A DNA stretch of 64,000 nucleotides from Glossina fuscipes (Eukaryota > Arthropoda > Insecta > Diptera > Glossinidae): contig NW_023998454.1 of NCBI RefSeq assembly GCF_014805625.2, forward strand, positions 1,631,433-1,695,432. The letters run 5' to 3'. Within the stretch, counting starts at the first letter, position 1. Each line of letters starts with the position of its first letter. Below are positions 39,256 to 52,759 of this stretch, piece after piece. Under the pieces are notes generated by a model that saw only the letters and a list, made by a program, of their open reading frames with translations, made no database searches and was not told the origin of the DNA. The position numbers and the translations under genes were made by a program.

Positions 39256-42200
39256 ATATTTCATCAATATACACAATATATATAGAATGGAAATCAACTC
39301 TACGCACAACTCAGCTCTCTATTTGACTTTATGCAGTATTTATACAAAAAGAAAAAAATGCTCTTCTATAAGAGAAATTTTGCATATTTTCGAAAGAAAC
39401 TTTGGCGTAGGAGTAGCTGTGTAGATTTTATCAGGCTATAAGACAAGCAAAAATGATGAAAGAAATTTGCCAAAAACTAAACAATTCAACAATTGGGTTT
39501 CAATGTACAGATAATGTTATTTGGTCATACAAATAAAAATGCTTTTTAGGAAATAGTAGTAAGTAGAAGTGGGGTGACCGCTCCAAACCCCGACGGAAAA
39601 AGCGGCATGTTAACCAAAAACTTTAAGTATAAAAACAAATAAGAACAATAGACAATATTATCGACTAAGTATGACAGCAAAAACAATTTCCAACTTCTTT
39701 CCAGTCCTTTACTTGCGAACGTAAATTTTTCTCAACTTTCATAGACTTTCGAATCGTTTAGTTAGGAAGTATATTAAAAACTTAAAAAACTGAAAAATTC
39801 CCCCTAATAAAGTTTTTTTATTTTAATATAAATAATTCTTAAATCGTGTAGCTTGTCTATAGAATCTTACTTCAAATGTCGTTTATCCTCTTCTTTAAAT
39901 ATTTATGTCTTTCTTAATAAAATTTTTCTACAACTTCTCATCCCATCCTTGCTCTTCATGTATTTTATAATCAGCACTTATTTACTGAACTAATACTTGG
40001 TTGCCGTTCTGTGCCGCCATCTCTATTAATGTCTTTTAGTTGGTGATTTGGTACAATTCCATATAATTATCATTAAATGAAAATTGAATGAAATCCATTT
40101 ATACATTGTTCTGAGTAAGGCTTAAAACTTAATACGTTTTCGGATAAAAAAGGTAATTATTTGATTGGTCAATGTTTCACGCACCATTAACAATAATAAC
40201 AGTTTTAGCTAGCTATCTGTTCACCATAAAAAGTTAGGGCGATCTAACACAATTATCAATGTGACTGCCTTTATTTTCTTGTTTATTTGAATTGATAAAA
40301 AATGCCTATAATTGTTTATTGTTCTACAGGAGACCTAAAAAAAGGAAAACTATAAATTACCTTCCGCATGACAGTTTTAAAGTTCATTCTGAATCAGCGG
40401 TTGTCTTCGAGGAAGCGCTTGGAAGAGCTTTCTTGATAACTACCTTTCGATCTTCTCCTAGCCAACAATATTGCTTTCAAATCACGACGGCTTCGCTTCT
40501 TGTTTTTCAAGGAACTCATTCACCCGCTCGTGCTTATGGCTGCGCTTAAATTAAAGCCTATTTCTCTTAGCTATTTACTAATACTTAAACTAATTACCTA
40601 ACTACACAGGGTTGCCAAGCCTTTTTTCCCTTATACGTATATGAACCATTTTGTATAATATTTTATTTTGTTGAGAGCATATGTTAATAATTTCGTCTTT
40701 CTAAACGCTTTGAAGCGAATATTACATTGAAGAAGCTACTGCTTCCTGCGATTTGTAGGCGTATATAGATGCCATTTTCCAAAATTAGTTTACTTGCAAT
40801 GATATGCTCACTAAATTTTTGCCTTAGAATGGGCCTTAATTTGATGTTAACAAGTCTGATTCTTTGGTTCCATATGGCAACCGTAAGATTAATGTGTTAC
40901 ACGATAAATTAAGTAACAAAGTAATTTCACGAAACTTCTTTATGAACTGACAGCGAAAGTCTTGTAATAGTGCGACTATTAGAAAGGCGAAAAAAGAATT
41001 ATCCGAACTTGAGTCGAGATTTTGAAACCATTTGTGGACGTAAAATAAAGATCGTTCAACGTCTTTTATTAACAAAAGTTATCAGAAAAATTCAATTAAT
41101 AAAGCTCTTCTTTTTTAAATGAAGACAATACTATATGCGAAAGTAATAGGAGACCGATGCAATGAGGCGTCATTTTTGTTTTCGGATTAAAAGTGGTAAA
41201 CGCATTGCGCAGCGGTGCCACAACATATGGTTTTAGAACCAAAAATAACGGCCTCAACGTGAAAATAAACAACACGTGAAAATAACAAATTTATAAAAAA
41301 ATAACAATTTTGTTAAGCTTCATAATTTGCTTAAACTGTATGGCACAAGCGACTCTCTAATAAAACAATTTCAACTTCAAAATAAATAGTTTATATTGTT
41401 TGTTTTTCATTTCTTCCAAAATAATGCACGATATAAACCACAATTGCAGAGCACGTAACATAAAAAAATTGCACATTAGTGTAAAATAAACATAAGTTAG
41501 GTAAATAGCCTAAAAATTTAACAGGATCATCATTTCTTCTTGTGCTCTTTTCATTTTTATTTTGTTTGTAGGTACACATGCAAAACCTTATGATTTTTCA
41601 ATTCTCATAAAGTTTTCTAAAAAGTCGGCAAAGTTTTAGTCTAAACCCGAATATAAAAGTAACGCTTCGTTGTGCCAGGCCACGTAACGCTACGTCAGTT
41701 TCGCATATACATATATGTGAAGAACTGACACATATTTTAAAAAATTAATAGCATTCGAAAAAGTTATATACGAGATGAGTGTGACATTTGTGAAATTATG
41801 GTGTAGAACTTCGCGTAGAACATTCTAAAAGGCAGCTGTACTGTTTGGACCAAACCAAAATCGATTTTAAACGCCGGGATGTACTTGGATGGTACTTGAA
41901 TTTGTTGCTATGGTCTTGAAAGACGGCAAAAACTTTTAAAGAAAGCTCTTTCGGTTTCGGAGCAATCAAGGTTTTTATCTATAAAAAATAATAACAAAAC
42001 TTGAAGAAAAATTTTTAACAATAACAAGTAAGAAAGTGACTGGATCTTTTACATCCGTTACCGTTATTGTGAAAAAGACAAAGAAAAGTAAAGGAAATAC
42101 ATTTTCGTACTCTGTAATATGGAGTAGACGCGGCTACTTTTTTCTGTTTTCTAAACATTAACTTTTGTCACCTAGGCATGTGTAACATCCAGTGTCTGCA

Positions 42201-42357
42201 AGTTCTAGGCGTTTGTCCAATTATTGTCTACCGACCCCAATTATTGTCTAGGCCCAATTAAAGAGGATTGGAGTGTAATTGCGGCGATGTGGTCGGGTAT
42301 TAAAAAGAAATTCACGTACTTTACCTTTCTATGCATAGACGAACGATGAAAACTACC

Positions 42358-42621
42358 TTATCTTAGTCCTGGCCCATTCTTCATTCGGATCTTCCTATAA
42401 TGTCCTTCGGCCAATGATGACAATGGAAGACCACGTAAAATGATTTTACTGTTGATTTTGTTAAATAGTTTATAAGACTTTCTCACTTGAAATTTTTGTG
42501 TAATATCGAGGCGACAACATGGCGGTTCTTCGACATTATTTTTATTTTTATTTGCAAGAAATGAACATACACCACTCACAATAAGAAAAAATGCAAACAG
42601 CCCCGCAATGGAACAGTTCAT
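42358..42621 (-). CDS. Candidate small secreted protein (doubtful)
   Basis: An 87-codon frame starts at an ATG preceded by AATA. The first ~20 residues (MNCSIAGLFAFFLIVSGVCS) look like a signal peptide, followed by an Asn/Lys-rich stretch, a CC pair, and a basic C-terminus. A GTGAGT within the signal region and another GTGAGA further on could be splice donors, so the true product might differ. No family recognised; no clear TATA box. Could be chance, because AT-rich DNA often codes for hydrophobic residues. Confidence 0.2.
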   Translation of the reverse strand: MNCSIAGLFAFFLIVSGVCSFLANKNKNNVEEPPCCRLDITQKFQVRKSYKLFNKINSKIILRGLPLSSLAEGHYRKIRMKNGPGLR

Positions 42622-42829
42622 TATTCTTTATTTCGCAATTCAATCAACCTTTAGACTCTTTATCTTTCTCACGCTTGTAAATCTTTCATACGACAATGTT
42701 TTTTTTCCTCTTTTCTTTCTCTTCTCCTGGTTGCCATTTAGTCCTTGTTTTTTTAAATATCAAACCCCTCTCCGGAGTAAAATTCGCAACCTACCTATTG
42801 CAAAGTTGCACATGTAACCACTTTTAAAT

Positions 42830-43430
42830 TATACAACCACATTTTACATGTGTTTTTTGAAAAGTTGGGGTCATTTCCAAACTCTTTCGCAAGTTTGTAG
42901 ACAAAATCTTCATTTTCGCTAACGGAAGAATATTTACCACAGATACTATACAGGAGGGAAGACGGACAGATAGACTGACGAACAGGCGGGCATGTTTGGC
43001 ATTATAAAGTTGCTGAACAAAATTAAATTCTCGTACACTGTTAAATTTTACATTGTGATTCTTTCCACAAATTAAGTTCTGCATTGCGATTGTTCTATTC
43101 AGTAATATTTGGTAGGCGTATTCACTTTGCCCCATTTCTATACCGGTACACCAGCATCATTCACAGAATACGCGTTCGAGAGTTGTTCTCACTTTACGTA
43201 GTACTGGGTGCATGTCTTTCCACTGATTTGTCCCATTTTCCACCAACCTACGTGCAAGAATTTCCAATGTTTCTGCCAAACTTAAAGCCGATAGCTTCAT
43301 TTTTGCGGACAGGCGAATGTTTACAACGGACAGACAGACAGACGGACATGCTTTAATCGATTTAGAATTTGATGTTGATCAAAAAAAAAAGATCATTCGT
43401 CGGTGATGGGTATAAAAATTGATTGAGCGA
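42830..43430 (-). repeat. GTCY-family dispersed repeats, two copies
   Basis: The first piece (42830-42990) holds TTCATTTTCGCTAACGGAAG, then GACGGACAGATAGACTGACG. The second (43080-43430) holds CCCATTTTCCACCAACC, ACGTGCAAGAATTTCCAATG, GCCGATAGCTTCATTTTTGC, GGCGAATGTTTACAACGG, ACAGACAGACAGACGGACAT and the end GATGGGTATAAAAATTG. Confidence 0.7.
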
Positions 43431-45837
43431 AAGCTATACTAAAAAAAGGTATACATTTACCAAGTACCGCAGTCACACTCCAATTTTTCCTTGAGCCTTG
43501 GGCGAAATGCAGCTTACGAGTCACGATAATAGGAATTTACTGTCAGCATTATGAGTTATAACCACTCCAAAAAAATCTCGATTACGACGCACTCACGGCA
43601 AAAAAAACAAACGGTAGGGAAACAGCTGGCAAGAGGAGAAAAAGTAATCACGTATGTCCATCTTATTTGAACAATTTTCACGCGGCCTGACGATTTTTTA
43701 AAACTTTCTCAATGTCAGACACATTGTTTATTGCAGGCATACATATCGAGCAACTTAATTAGGCAATGTAAGGTCATAAGAAAGATTAGGAGGGTACCTC
43801 GGAACCAAAAAAAATTATCTGCCGTACCTTGGAGGTAGTCTTTCTTCTTGGTCCTTATGCGACGAGTACGGACTCGGTCTGGGCAGAAAATAAATAGAAT
43901 ATCTTTAAATTATTTTTCGTATCTAAACTATGAATGGATTTAAGAAAAAAATTATTTGATTATAGCTGCTAGTTTACTTATAAGCCATGATGATGATTCC
44001 CCTTTCCCTTAACGATCCTTTTGCTGAGCTGCCCCTACGTACTCATATACGAATGAATCTATGACAATGAAATTAAAAGAGCGGAAGAACTTGGTAAACA
44101 AATCATTTAACACCATATTAAACCTAAACAAAGCTAACAACAATGGAAAGAAAAGAAAACGGTAAATTACTCGTTACCCAAGTAACGACCAAACCAAACT
44201 TTTCACACTTTCCCCTTTCTAAGTATTTGTTGGTTGTTTTTCAAGTAAATGAATTCTATCGCATACACATAGCGCAAAACATATACAACACATCGAAATT
44301 GTTATTATTGTTGTTTCTTTACACAATTTTGCTCATTTCTTAAATAAATGGTTTATTTGTTTTGTTTTGATTTTTATTTTTTATTTATTTATTTATTTAT
44401 TTTTTTTCAGTAACGATGAAGCGTAAGGTAAATGTTTACAACTGTAAAATTGAATGCCTGGCATTTAACAAATCACTGGCAATCAATTTCGAAAAGAAGC
44501 CAAGCAAGTAAACGGATGTTCTGTAACAATATCGAGGCATTAAAGAACGTCAAGTTTAGAGTAAGTGCAAAAGGAAAAAGTAAAGATGAACAACAACAAA
44601 GAAGCAATGGTTTCTAAGTTTGCAGCCTACTACAAATAAATGAAGGCCTGTAAGGCCTACTTATGATGAAACACGCAGGCAAGTACAACAACGACAATAG
44701 CAGCATCAAGAATAATAACATTTTTTCCTGCCAGTTTTAATTTTTTCTCTTTTTTCATTGATTTTTTTTTTTGTCAAAGCTTGAAACGTGTCCTGTTAGT
44801 TTCTAAAACGAACACAGTACATCGGCTGAAGATGTGAATGTTAAAGGCCAAGAAAAGGCACATATAACATGGGGTAATGACAAAATGATTGAATTTGTCA
44901 GTGTTTAGAGCAGTCACGTAAGCGTAGTGGCAGTTACAATAATCTACGAAATGAAATAAACGTCATATATATGCTTAGGGAATATATGTTAGTGCAGTGG
45001 ATCATAAACACCTTTTTAGAAATATCCATCAGGTTAAGTGTATATATATGCGATTTGCGGTTCATTTCTAATGTATAGTTGAAAGATCGTAAATCCAAAA
45101 ATGGAGAAACTAAATATATTAGTAATTGAGAGTTTTTGACAAAGGCATTCATGACACTGAAGAAGTTAACTAAAATTGGGTAAATACCGACGAGGTATTG
45201 AAAAACAACAATGTTTCTCTAGTTTTTTAAAACCACGACAAGATGAAACTCAAAACTTTGTGCGTTCGTTCCATTGTTGCCGGATCGGTTTTAGAAATCA
45301 ATTAAACTTATTGCTCCTCACGCATTTGCCTAGCAGTTTTAAGTTAGTTTAAGTTAGCTATACGTTGTCTTCTTCTCGCTTATATATATACATATGCATG
45401 CTGTAGTAGCATGCCAGGTAAAGCAACATCCTGCATAAAGCATATGTATAATTATTCATTCGCTTTTCAACCATTGTAGATTCCGCTCGTTTTAAGAAAC
45501 AAAGTATCGTTGTTCATTACGTTTGCAAAACAAAATCAACTAAAATTCATACAATCTCCATCTTTTAAACTCGTTTTCGGTTTTGCAAGTACAATTCCCA
45601 CTTCGTTTCTTTTTTAATACTAAAAATATTAGCGCATTGGAAGCTAGCATTGTGTTAGGTAGTTGTGTTAATATTCAGAGACGACTTCTACACATACGAC
45701 TCAATTCAATGATCTTGACCTTTCTCTACCTAAAATAACAGTTTTCAATTTAGTATTATTGAGATAGTTAGTACATACAGTACATACTGCTCATGAACCG
45801 CCCAAAACTGAATTTTCGACATTCATTTCTTTTATTG
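43431..45837. other. No recognisable gene
   Basis: AT-rich DNA with an (ATTT)n tract near 44371-44400 and a small hairpin (GCATGC-TGTAGTA-GCATGC, about 45398-45416). Confidence 0.55.
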
Positions 45838-46509
45838 TTTGATTTAAAGAAATCTGCTGTCGCGGCCTATCGAACAGTTTTAAGAACTTGTGGTAACGCT
45901 CCTTCATCATATCTCAATTGTTGTTCTTAATTTCAACAAGAACGGCCTGGAGAACCAAAAAAGTTCGAATCGGAAGATTTATTGGAAGAGAACCAAGCTT
46001 AAACTCTCAAGAAACTTTCAGGCAACTTAGAATTCAATAAACCAACCATTTCTAGACCTTTAGACAGGATGGGAAAAATCTAAAAGGAGAGAAACAACGA
46101 AACGGAATGAAACTATTAATGCAGATGTCTACCGCCGTGAATTAAACTAATTGAACCATGTGTCGCTGTAAAGACGGTCACCAATAGCAACGAAAATGGC
46201 TACCATACGAATTGACTGAAAGTGCCGTTTGAATATTTTTTGCAATTGTTGTCAAGGATGCATTGTTGCAGCTTGAATGGGAAGTTCTATCACACCCAGT
46301 GTACTGACCAGATATGGCGCCTCCTGATTAGTACTTGTTCGGATCATTGCAGCATGGCTTGGGTGACACGCGGCTTCACAAAGCTGAAGAAGTGCGAAAA
46401 TGGGTCGTTGATTAGATCGCTGCCAAAGCAATATCGCTCTTCTACCGCGGTATCGTCAGAAAGATGGGAAAAAGTGGTAGAAAATATTTGGGCTAATTTT
46501 TCTCAATAA
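45838..46509 (+). pseudogene. mariner transposase pseudogene (Tc1/mariner, D34D type)
   Basis: N-terminal helix-turn-helix remnants are seen at 45847-46100 (KSAVAAYRTV, EPKKFESEDLLEEN, NKPTISRPLDRMGKI). The central catalytic region carrying the first aspartate is deleted, and the copy resumes at about 46113 with TINADVYRRELN. The C-terminal half shows LEWEVLSHPVY and then PDMAPPD near 46308-46328; its last Asp corresponds to the third catalytic residue. HGLGD and EEVRKW follow, then, after a frameshift, SSERWEKVVENIW before a TAA at 46507-46509. Several in-frame stops (TGA in the SPD motif, TAG after PPD) show it is inactive. Terminal inverted repeats were not found with confidence. The mauritiana-like subfamily is a tentative reading. 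Confidence 0.85.
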
Positions 46510-49500
46510 ATGCCTTTTTGAAGTGAAAAAAACTATCAAAATTCGCGCAACCCCCTAATATATAGCCACTGACACATACATGGACGCCCCTGCATTAGTG
46601 ATACACTGATTTTTTTTTTTTTTAAGTCGTGGCAAGCAAAGATTTGGACATATCGGCACATAAAAAATTATATCCACAATAGGTCTTTATCGAGAATTCG
46701 ATGCAAATAATCAATCAATGGGAAAATGGAGATGATCAATCCGTGCGCCGTGCAGATGTTACTCTTACACACAAATATTATACAAAGTCCACCTTAAAAA
46801 TAAATGTGTAACAAAAGATAATTGCCATCCCACCTGGTTACAAACCTACAACAAGGTACAACAGAACAACACTTATGGTGCAGGATAGACTAACTTTGTG
46901 CAAATGCATGTCGCACTCAGAAGAGCTTAAGGTAGGCCCAATTTTTATTATACTGACCGAAGCTTGTTTGTCAATATGCTTTTGTGTCGAAATTTTTAGT
47001 ATAGTGACGTGTTGTCGCTCAAACACAACTCATATTGAAAATGGTTTAGATTGGACCACTTTTCCGACCACTCTTCATATTATTTTTAAATTAGTCGAAG
47101 TGAGAATTCGGATCTGATAGGGCAAACTGTTTCCACATACTTCTTCTGTCGTTTGGCTTACTTTAGAGTCCAATAATTGGAGCTGATTACTGACCAAATC
47201 CTTATTGAAATATTATTCTTATGGAAGAAAGGAGAAGATATTAAAATTCGTAGCTCAACTTTCGCGTTTCGTTCACTATTTTGAAACAACGTTCGCAAAT
47301 TAAGAACATGCAGGCGAAATTAAGGCGTGTTCTGACATAAATTTAAAAATATAATTTGTGGTCCCTTTCTTTTGGTAACGTAGTTCCTATGAACACGTCG
47401 TCGTGTTAAGCAAATAAGTATGTATATGTATGTACAAGTACATCTGAAATAAATTTGAAATATTACATTTTGTTCTCTATTAACGTTCCTTAACATAAAC
47501 GCCGTCCGCTACTTTTCAATTGTTACTTTTCTAGTACGATTGCTGGCTTATTGATGGACATGCCACTTTTAGATGTTTAAAGTTTCAAGCTTACACTTGT
47601 GATTGCTAATTCGGGATGATAATAAGTTGCGTGACTTAATGCTGAATCGATTTTACTGAAGATACGTCCACCTGTTGTGCAAATTTTCAGTGTTGAAGTA
47701 AATGTAGGGTTAAAGTAACATAAGATATCAAGAAGACAGTTTCGGTTTTTCGGTATGCCTTCACAAAACAATTAAACATAGCTTAAATGGCCAATATCAA
47801 TGGCTTGCACACAACCCGACCAATTTTCTGTTCAAGGTCTGAGCCGATGCTTTAGCGCATATATTCCCTTAATTCCTGTCCTTTAGTAGGTCTTTAAAAT
47901 TTATCCTAAATCTTAATGCTAGCAAAAAAATAATGGTAGCACAAATTTCATTTTTTCACCGTTTTTGATTGTAGCTTTCCATCTGTTATTGTTCTTTTTT
48001 TCATCGTACACAGATTCAGGAATTTCTTTATATAAAAAACACACAAAGTTTTCGAAAATCTTGAACTTATAGTATATATGAGCCGTCATTCGTCAAACTC
48101 CTCCACTAAATACAGTTTAGAGTATTGAATTGTCCGCTCTAACCATTTCCATTCCAAAGAAACATAAAGTCTTTGTTAATCTTACGCCCAATCAGTCAGC
48201 CATATGTACTTATAGTAAATATATGTAATGCTGACATTTCTGTGTGTTTCCTATTTTACATTTATTTGTAAATCAGATCATACACGATTGGAACGTAAAG
48301 AAATTTACTACATAGATTCATTCTAAAGTAAAACATTACGAACAATCATGATGACGATGATGACAGAAGCAAATTTTCTCCTTTATAGCATATAAGCATG
48401 CAATAAATAAATGACATTATTTTTAAAAAAGTTTGTATACATTCATATATAAAATATGCCGGCATAGCAAAAAATGGATAACGATCTTTTACAAAGTATT
48501 TTTCTTTAGAAATGTCAATATAAGACAAGTGAGAAAGTTGTGTTCCCGTGGGAACGAATTTTGAAAGCCCGCCTATGACAGTATTCGAAAATCGCAGTTT
48601 TTGTTTCGCTGAATTCCTCACTGAGTTGCAGAAGAAGAGTAGTAAGTGGAAGGGAAATGGACGGCGCTAGGTAGATGGTTACAGGAAACTAATAAATCCA
48701 AGAAAATTACCAACTTATCCAATAAAAAGAATTTCAGAAATAGATTGATGAGTTAGCGAACGCGCTGACAATGGAACCAGGCAATAGTTTGGACCAATCT
48801 TCAATTGACGAACTGAATGAATGGAACGCTAAAGTACAAATGTACAAAAGCGAACAGAACTTGCCCAATGATTTGGCTAAATTTACTTAGAAACTCAAAT
48901 TAAATGAGAAATTTCAGACTCTTTGAGTTACATTGTTCCACATCTTATGGCAAAGTAAGCATACATTCGTCTTTAAGTTGAGATCAAAAAAAGTCACAAA
49001 AAAGGGGGCATGTGTTACTTAAGGACATGAAATATTTGTTTTTCATCTTTCTGATGTATTAAACTTTATAGAAACAAACACGATGCAATTAAATATTTTT
49101 GAAAGAATTTAAATTTAAAATTTGATTCATTTTATTTTTAGAACATATCAAAAATTTCTTAAGTCGTTTAATTCTACTCTTTTACCTAAAAATGCCAGAT
49201 AACATTATTACTAGAGATTTTGTGTACTTCACAACTGCTCCTTTTTTTGCCATAAATATCTCCCTCTACGTTTGTAGGTTTAGCAAAATGTTCGCTTTAA
49301 TCCAGTTGTATTTGTATTTGCAAATCCCACATCAAAGGGATATTGAATTATAATTTGGAATTGTAAAAAGTTTCTCAATATCAAAATCTTATACATTCTA
49401 AATCGAATTGTTTAACAAAAGCTCAAGCGAAATCCATCTAAATTGCATTAACTCAGAAAATTTGCAAAAATAAAAATTTTCCGAAAAAATAGTTTACCTA

Positions 49501-52059
49501 AAAAATATGATTTAGAATCGTTGGTTTCGTATATACGATGCTTTTACTATTTCAGTATAAAATGTGTGTCACTGTAGCTAAACAGTTGTTTACTTGGTAT
49601 AAATTGATTTTTCATTATTTGATTATCGTCAATATAGTAAAAACAAAATAAAAAAACGGAGAAAGAAAACAAATCTTTCGGTAAAAGCAAAGAACAATAA
49701 GGCAAAACAGCTCCTTCACCGCAAACAATTCAACACTTACTCTAACCGAAACGTTAACAAAACTGACCACAACAAACTCATCCAACAGCAGCAAAGGATA
49801 TCAAGGATTTTTAACAGAGTAAAATCCTTTTTTTAAAAACCGAAAACAGTATAGTGAAATAGTCAAAAAAAAAACTATACCTCTAGATTGAAAAAGGAAA
49901 GGCAGAATAGAATTGCATTCAGTTTGGATCGAATATTTTTGATACCTCTTACCTTTAGGATCGTCTGTTGAGACATCCGGGATATTACTACATTTCAAAA
50001 TGTTAATTTAATCACATATTTTATGCAAAAATCGGAAACTGTCTAAGTCCATCCTATTGCTATTTTAACCACTAATCGAATAAATCGTATCATATTTTCT
50101 CTTTTATTCTCAGGTAATCAAGGAACATATTCGTGAGCTTCTCAATATATGCCTTTTTGAACGCGAAGTTTAAAAGAAAATGATTGATTTGTAGCTGCAA
50201 CACTACAACTACGATTTCTATTTACTTTACATGTGGTTTGGAGTAGATCGTCTCGAATCGGTTTCATAGAATACAAAAATCACACGGCATTTCCCGAAGG
50301 AGCGACACAATGGGAGCAATACCGACAGCATAGGTTTAGCAACACCTAAAACAAGGAGGGGAATTAGAAACATTGAGAAAAGCAACAACAAAATAAAGAC
50401 AGAGAGGGAATATCTACAAATATATACAATAAAAAGTTAACAAACTAACACGACAGAATGAAAGAACGAAAGGAAAATATTACAGTCCACACAAGACATT
50501 ACAAATTCGCAGTCCCGGAAGAGAGGCGCAGGAATCGAGGAGTAGACTTCAAGGTGACAAGTCGGGAGAAAGCAGCAAAGATCCGAGTAATGGAGAAGAT
50601 AAAACATAAGTTGACGAGTGATTGTCAAATTAGAAATTGTTGTAGTTGCCGTTAATATGCAAAGTAAAGTTGTCGAGGAAATTGAAAAATTATCTGCGGT
50701 GATGCTGTAGTTGTCGTAGCATAAGATGTACTTGTAAAATTGCCCCCAAGCGTGTAATTTTATAGCAAGAAGCAATCAAGCGATCAGACACATGCGGAGT
50801 AAGGATTTGACGATAAATGAAAGTAAGAACCCGATACGCTACAAACAGACGACCTCAATATAAGGCGAAAGAGTATGGACGCCAGTGACTTTTTTAAATC
50901 ATTAACTGATTATTCATGGCAATTTCCATTTTGCGAAAGACTTATAAACAGAAAGCATTCATCGGAAAAATTGAATTTTCCAATTGATCACCATTTTGGC
51001 AAATATATGCTCACATATTCTTCATATGTAAACTTCAGACCTTTAGTGGCTTTCACAATGCCAATAAAAAACCTCGACATTTAACCCGGAAAGTCAGAGC
51101 GAATCAAATGTTACAAATCGTATAAAAGAATTAGTTTGAATCTTGATGATAAGTGAAGCCAAGCAAGTTTGTGTCCACGTCCATTTTCATCAACGAAAGG
51201 GATTTTTCTATTGTTATTGTTACTTGTCGAGTGTTTCTTTTGCTTCTTTTTCCAAATTCAATTTACAAAGAGAAATAAAATTACAAAAGGAAAAAAATAA
51301 ACATAACAAACTCAAGTGTAAAACCTCAGCACAACAACATAAAAGTGTAAATTTGATTTAGTTGTGATTAAAACTTCAAAAGCATAAAGAAAATCTATTT
51401 AAATATGAAACATCCCACTAATGAGAAAGGACTTAATTGAAAAAGAAAATAAATCAGTTCTCGTTTCCCACAAAACGAGTTGTAGTTATAGTAAAGAACA
51501 TAAATATTAAAAAAAGTAATGATTCATATCATTCGTGTAGAAAAAAGTTTGGTCGCATCATTCTTCTGTTTCTATGTTTAAATATACATTTACTTAATTA
51601 TCGTCAATTCTGATGCCAGTTTTTTCTTTGTCTCTTACATACCATTCGCTCGCTTTGATAACTATTTTTCTTCTATTTTAGCTTAATTGCCTTGAAATTG
51701 ATGAGATGTGCAAAAGAATACTTACAGAGAAGAATAAAGTTTCACTTTGATAATTATTTTAATATTCTTTGTGCCGATATTCGTCTACAGTTATTTCATT
51801 GATATCCTTTTTTTTATTTTTCATATTTCTTCTCCCCTGAGTTTTTCCCGCATTACAGTTGTTACATTTTTACTCTTCAAGCTTTAAATTATTTTTAATA
51901 GTTTTCTCTAAAAGTAAACAATATTTCCATATTTACCATTTACGCCTAACAGTAGACAAAGAAGATTATTTAAATTCTGAAAAAGGCAATTAAATGTTTG
52001 CCGCGTTTTCATAGTCATCACTAAAGGATGAGGAGTAAAGTCGTTTTGTCAAAACCTTT
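46510..52059. other. No recognisable gene except the coding-like remnant at 48744
   Basis: AT-rich DNA with many short frames on both strands and none with a recognised motif. The first ~55 bases after the mariner stop (to TTCGCGCAACCCCCTAATA) probably belong to that element's 3' end. Confidence 0.5.
48744..48890 (+). other. Short coding-like remnant
   Basis: This frame of 48 codons between two stops reads IDELANALTMEPGNSL and then SIDELNEWNAKVQMYKSEQN. It is acidic and rich in Asn, Glu and Leu, with higher GC than its surroundings, and it repeats the word IDEL. It looks like a fragment of a protein-coding sequence, either an old mobile-element ORF or an exon, but I cannot name the family. 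Confidence 0.3.
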
Positions 52060-52215
52060 GTAATGTCCAAAGGCAAGCTTTAAAGAGCTCACAAAGTATA
52101 TGTATTCTCGATCAGAATCAAATTCTGAAGCGATTTGAGCAGGCCCGTCGGTCCATCTGTCTAATGTCAATTCTAAACATTCCTTTGGCCGAGAAAATAA
52201 AGTTATCGGCTACAA
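52060..52215 (+). repeat. GTCY-family dispersed repeat fragment
   Basis: GAGCTCACAAAGTATATGTA, TTGAGCAGGCCCGTCGGTCC and ATCTGTCTAATGTC lead into CTTTGGCCGAGAAAATAAAG and TTATCGGCTACAAAAAC, in forward orientation. Confidence 0.6.
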
Positions 52216-52390
52216 AAACTTCGTTAATTTTTGTGCTTAAACGCAAATATGTACATAAACAGAGTATGGCTTAAAACTGTGTACGCCTGTGTGTAACATG
52301 TATTTGCTTACACATAAGTGGCAACATGTGCTGCATATATAAATGAACTTTTCTGTTCCATTATTTTTGCCGTTGATGGTTTTTTTGTTT

Positions 52391-52436
52391 TTATTATTAT
52401 TATTCTTATTGTTGTTGTTGTTGTTAAACTCCCGGT
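52391..52436 (+). repeat. (ATT)n and (GTT)n compound microsatellite
   Basis: Five ATT units followed, after CTT, by seven TTG units. Confidence 0.85.
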
Positions 52437-52612
52437 TAATTTCCTTTAACTAAATAAGTATGAAATAAGCATACTTTTACGTACACATACACACGCACAC
52501 AAATTGTATGCAAAGAATAATATGGTGTGTTGGTAACACTTGCTGCTGCTTAACAATAATGAAGTTTATTATGAATAATACGTTAAACGTGTAGCATATA
52601 CAATATAAATGT

Positions 52613-52620
52613 TTTTGTGT

Positions 52621-52653
<33 letters not shown>
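52613..52653 (+). repeat. (TG)n microsatellite
   Basis: About 19 TG units with one TATG interruption at the left side. Confidence 0.85.
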
Positions 52654-52759
52654 GATCTCAAACAAAACTACTTAGTAATTAAATGCTGAAAATATACGCT
52701 TTGTTTTTATTATTCCTTTTCCCGTTTTCTATTCTTTTCCTTACTGTTTTCTCTACACA

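Larger units (their letters stand above)
34603..42357. other. No recognisable gene outside the listed microsatellites
   Basis: AT-rich DNA with TA and ATA microsatellites. Around 42040-42160 a weak resemblance to the left end of the GTCY family (AAGTGACTGGATCTTTTACATCC) is seen but the core is missing. Confidence 0.5.

Noticed and set aside
39031..39309. Frames rich in Ile and Tyr
   Set aside because: Translation of a TA microsatellite.
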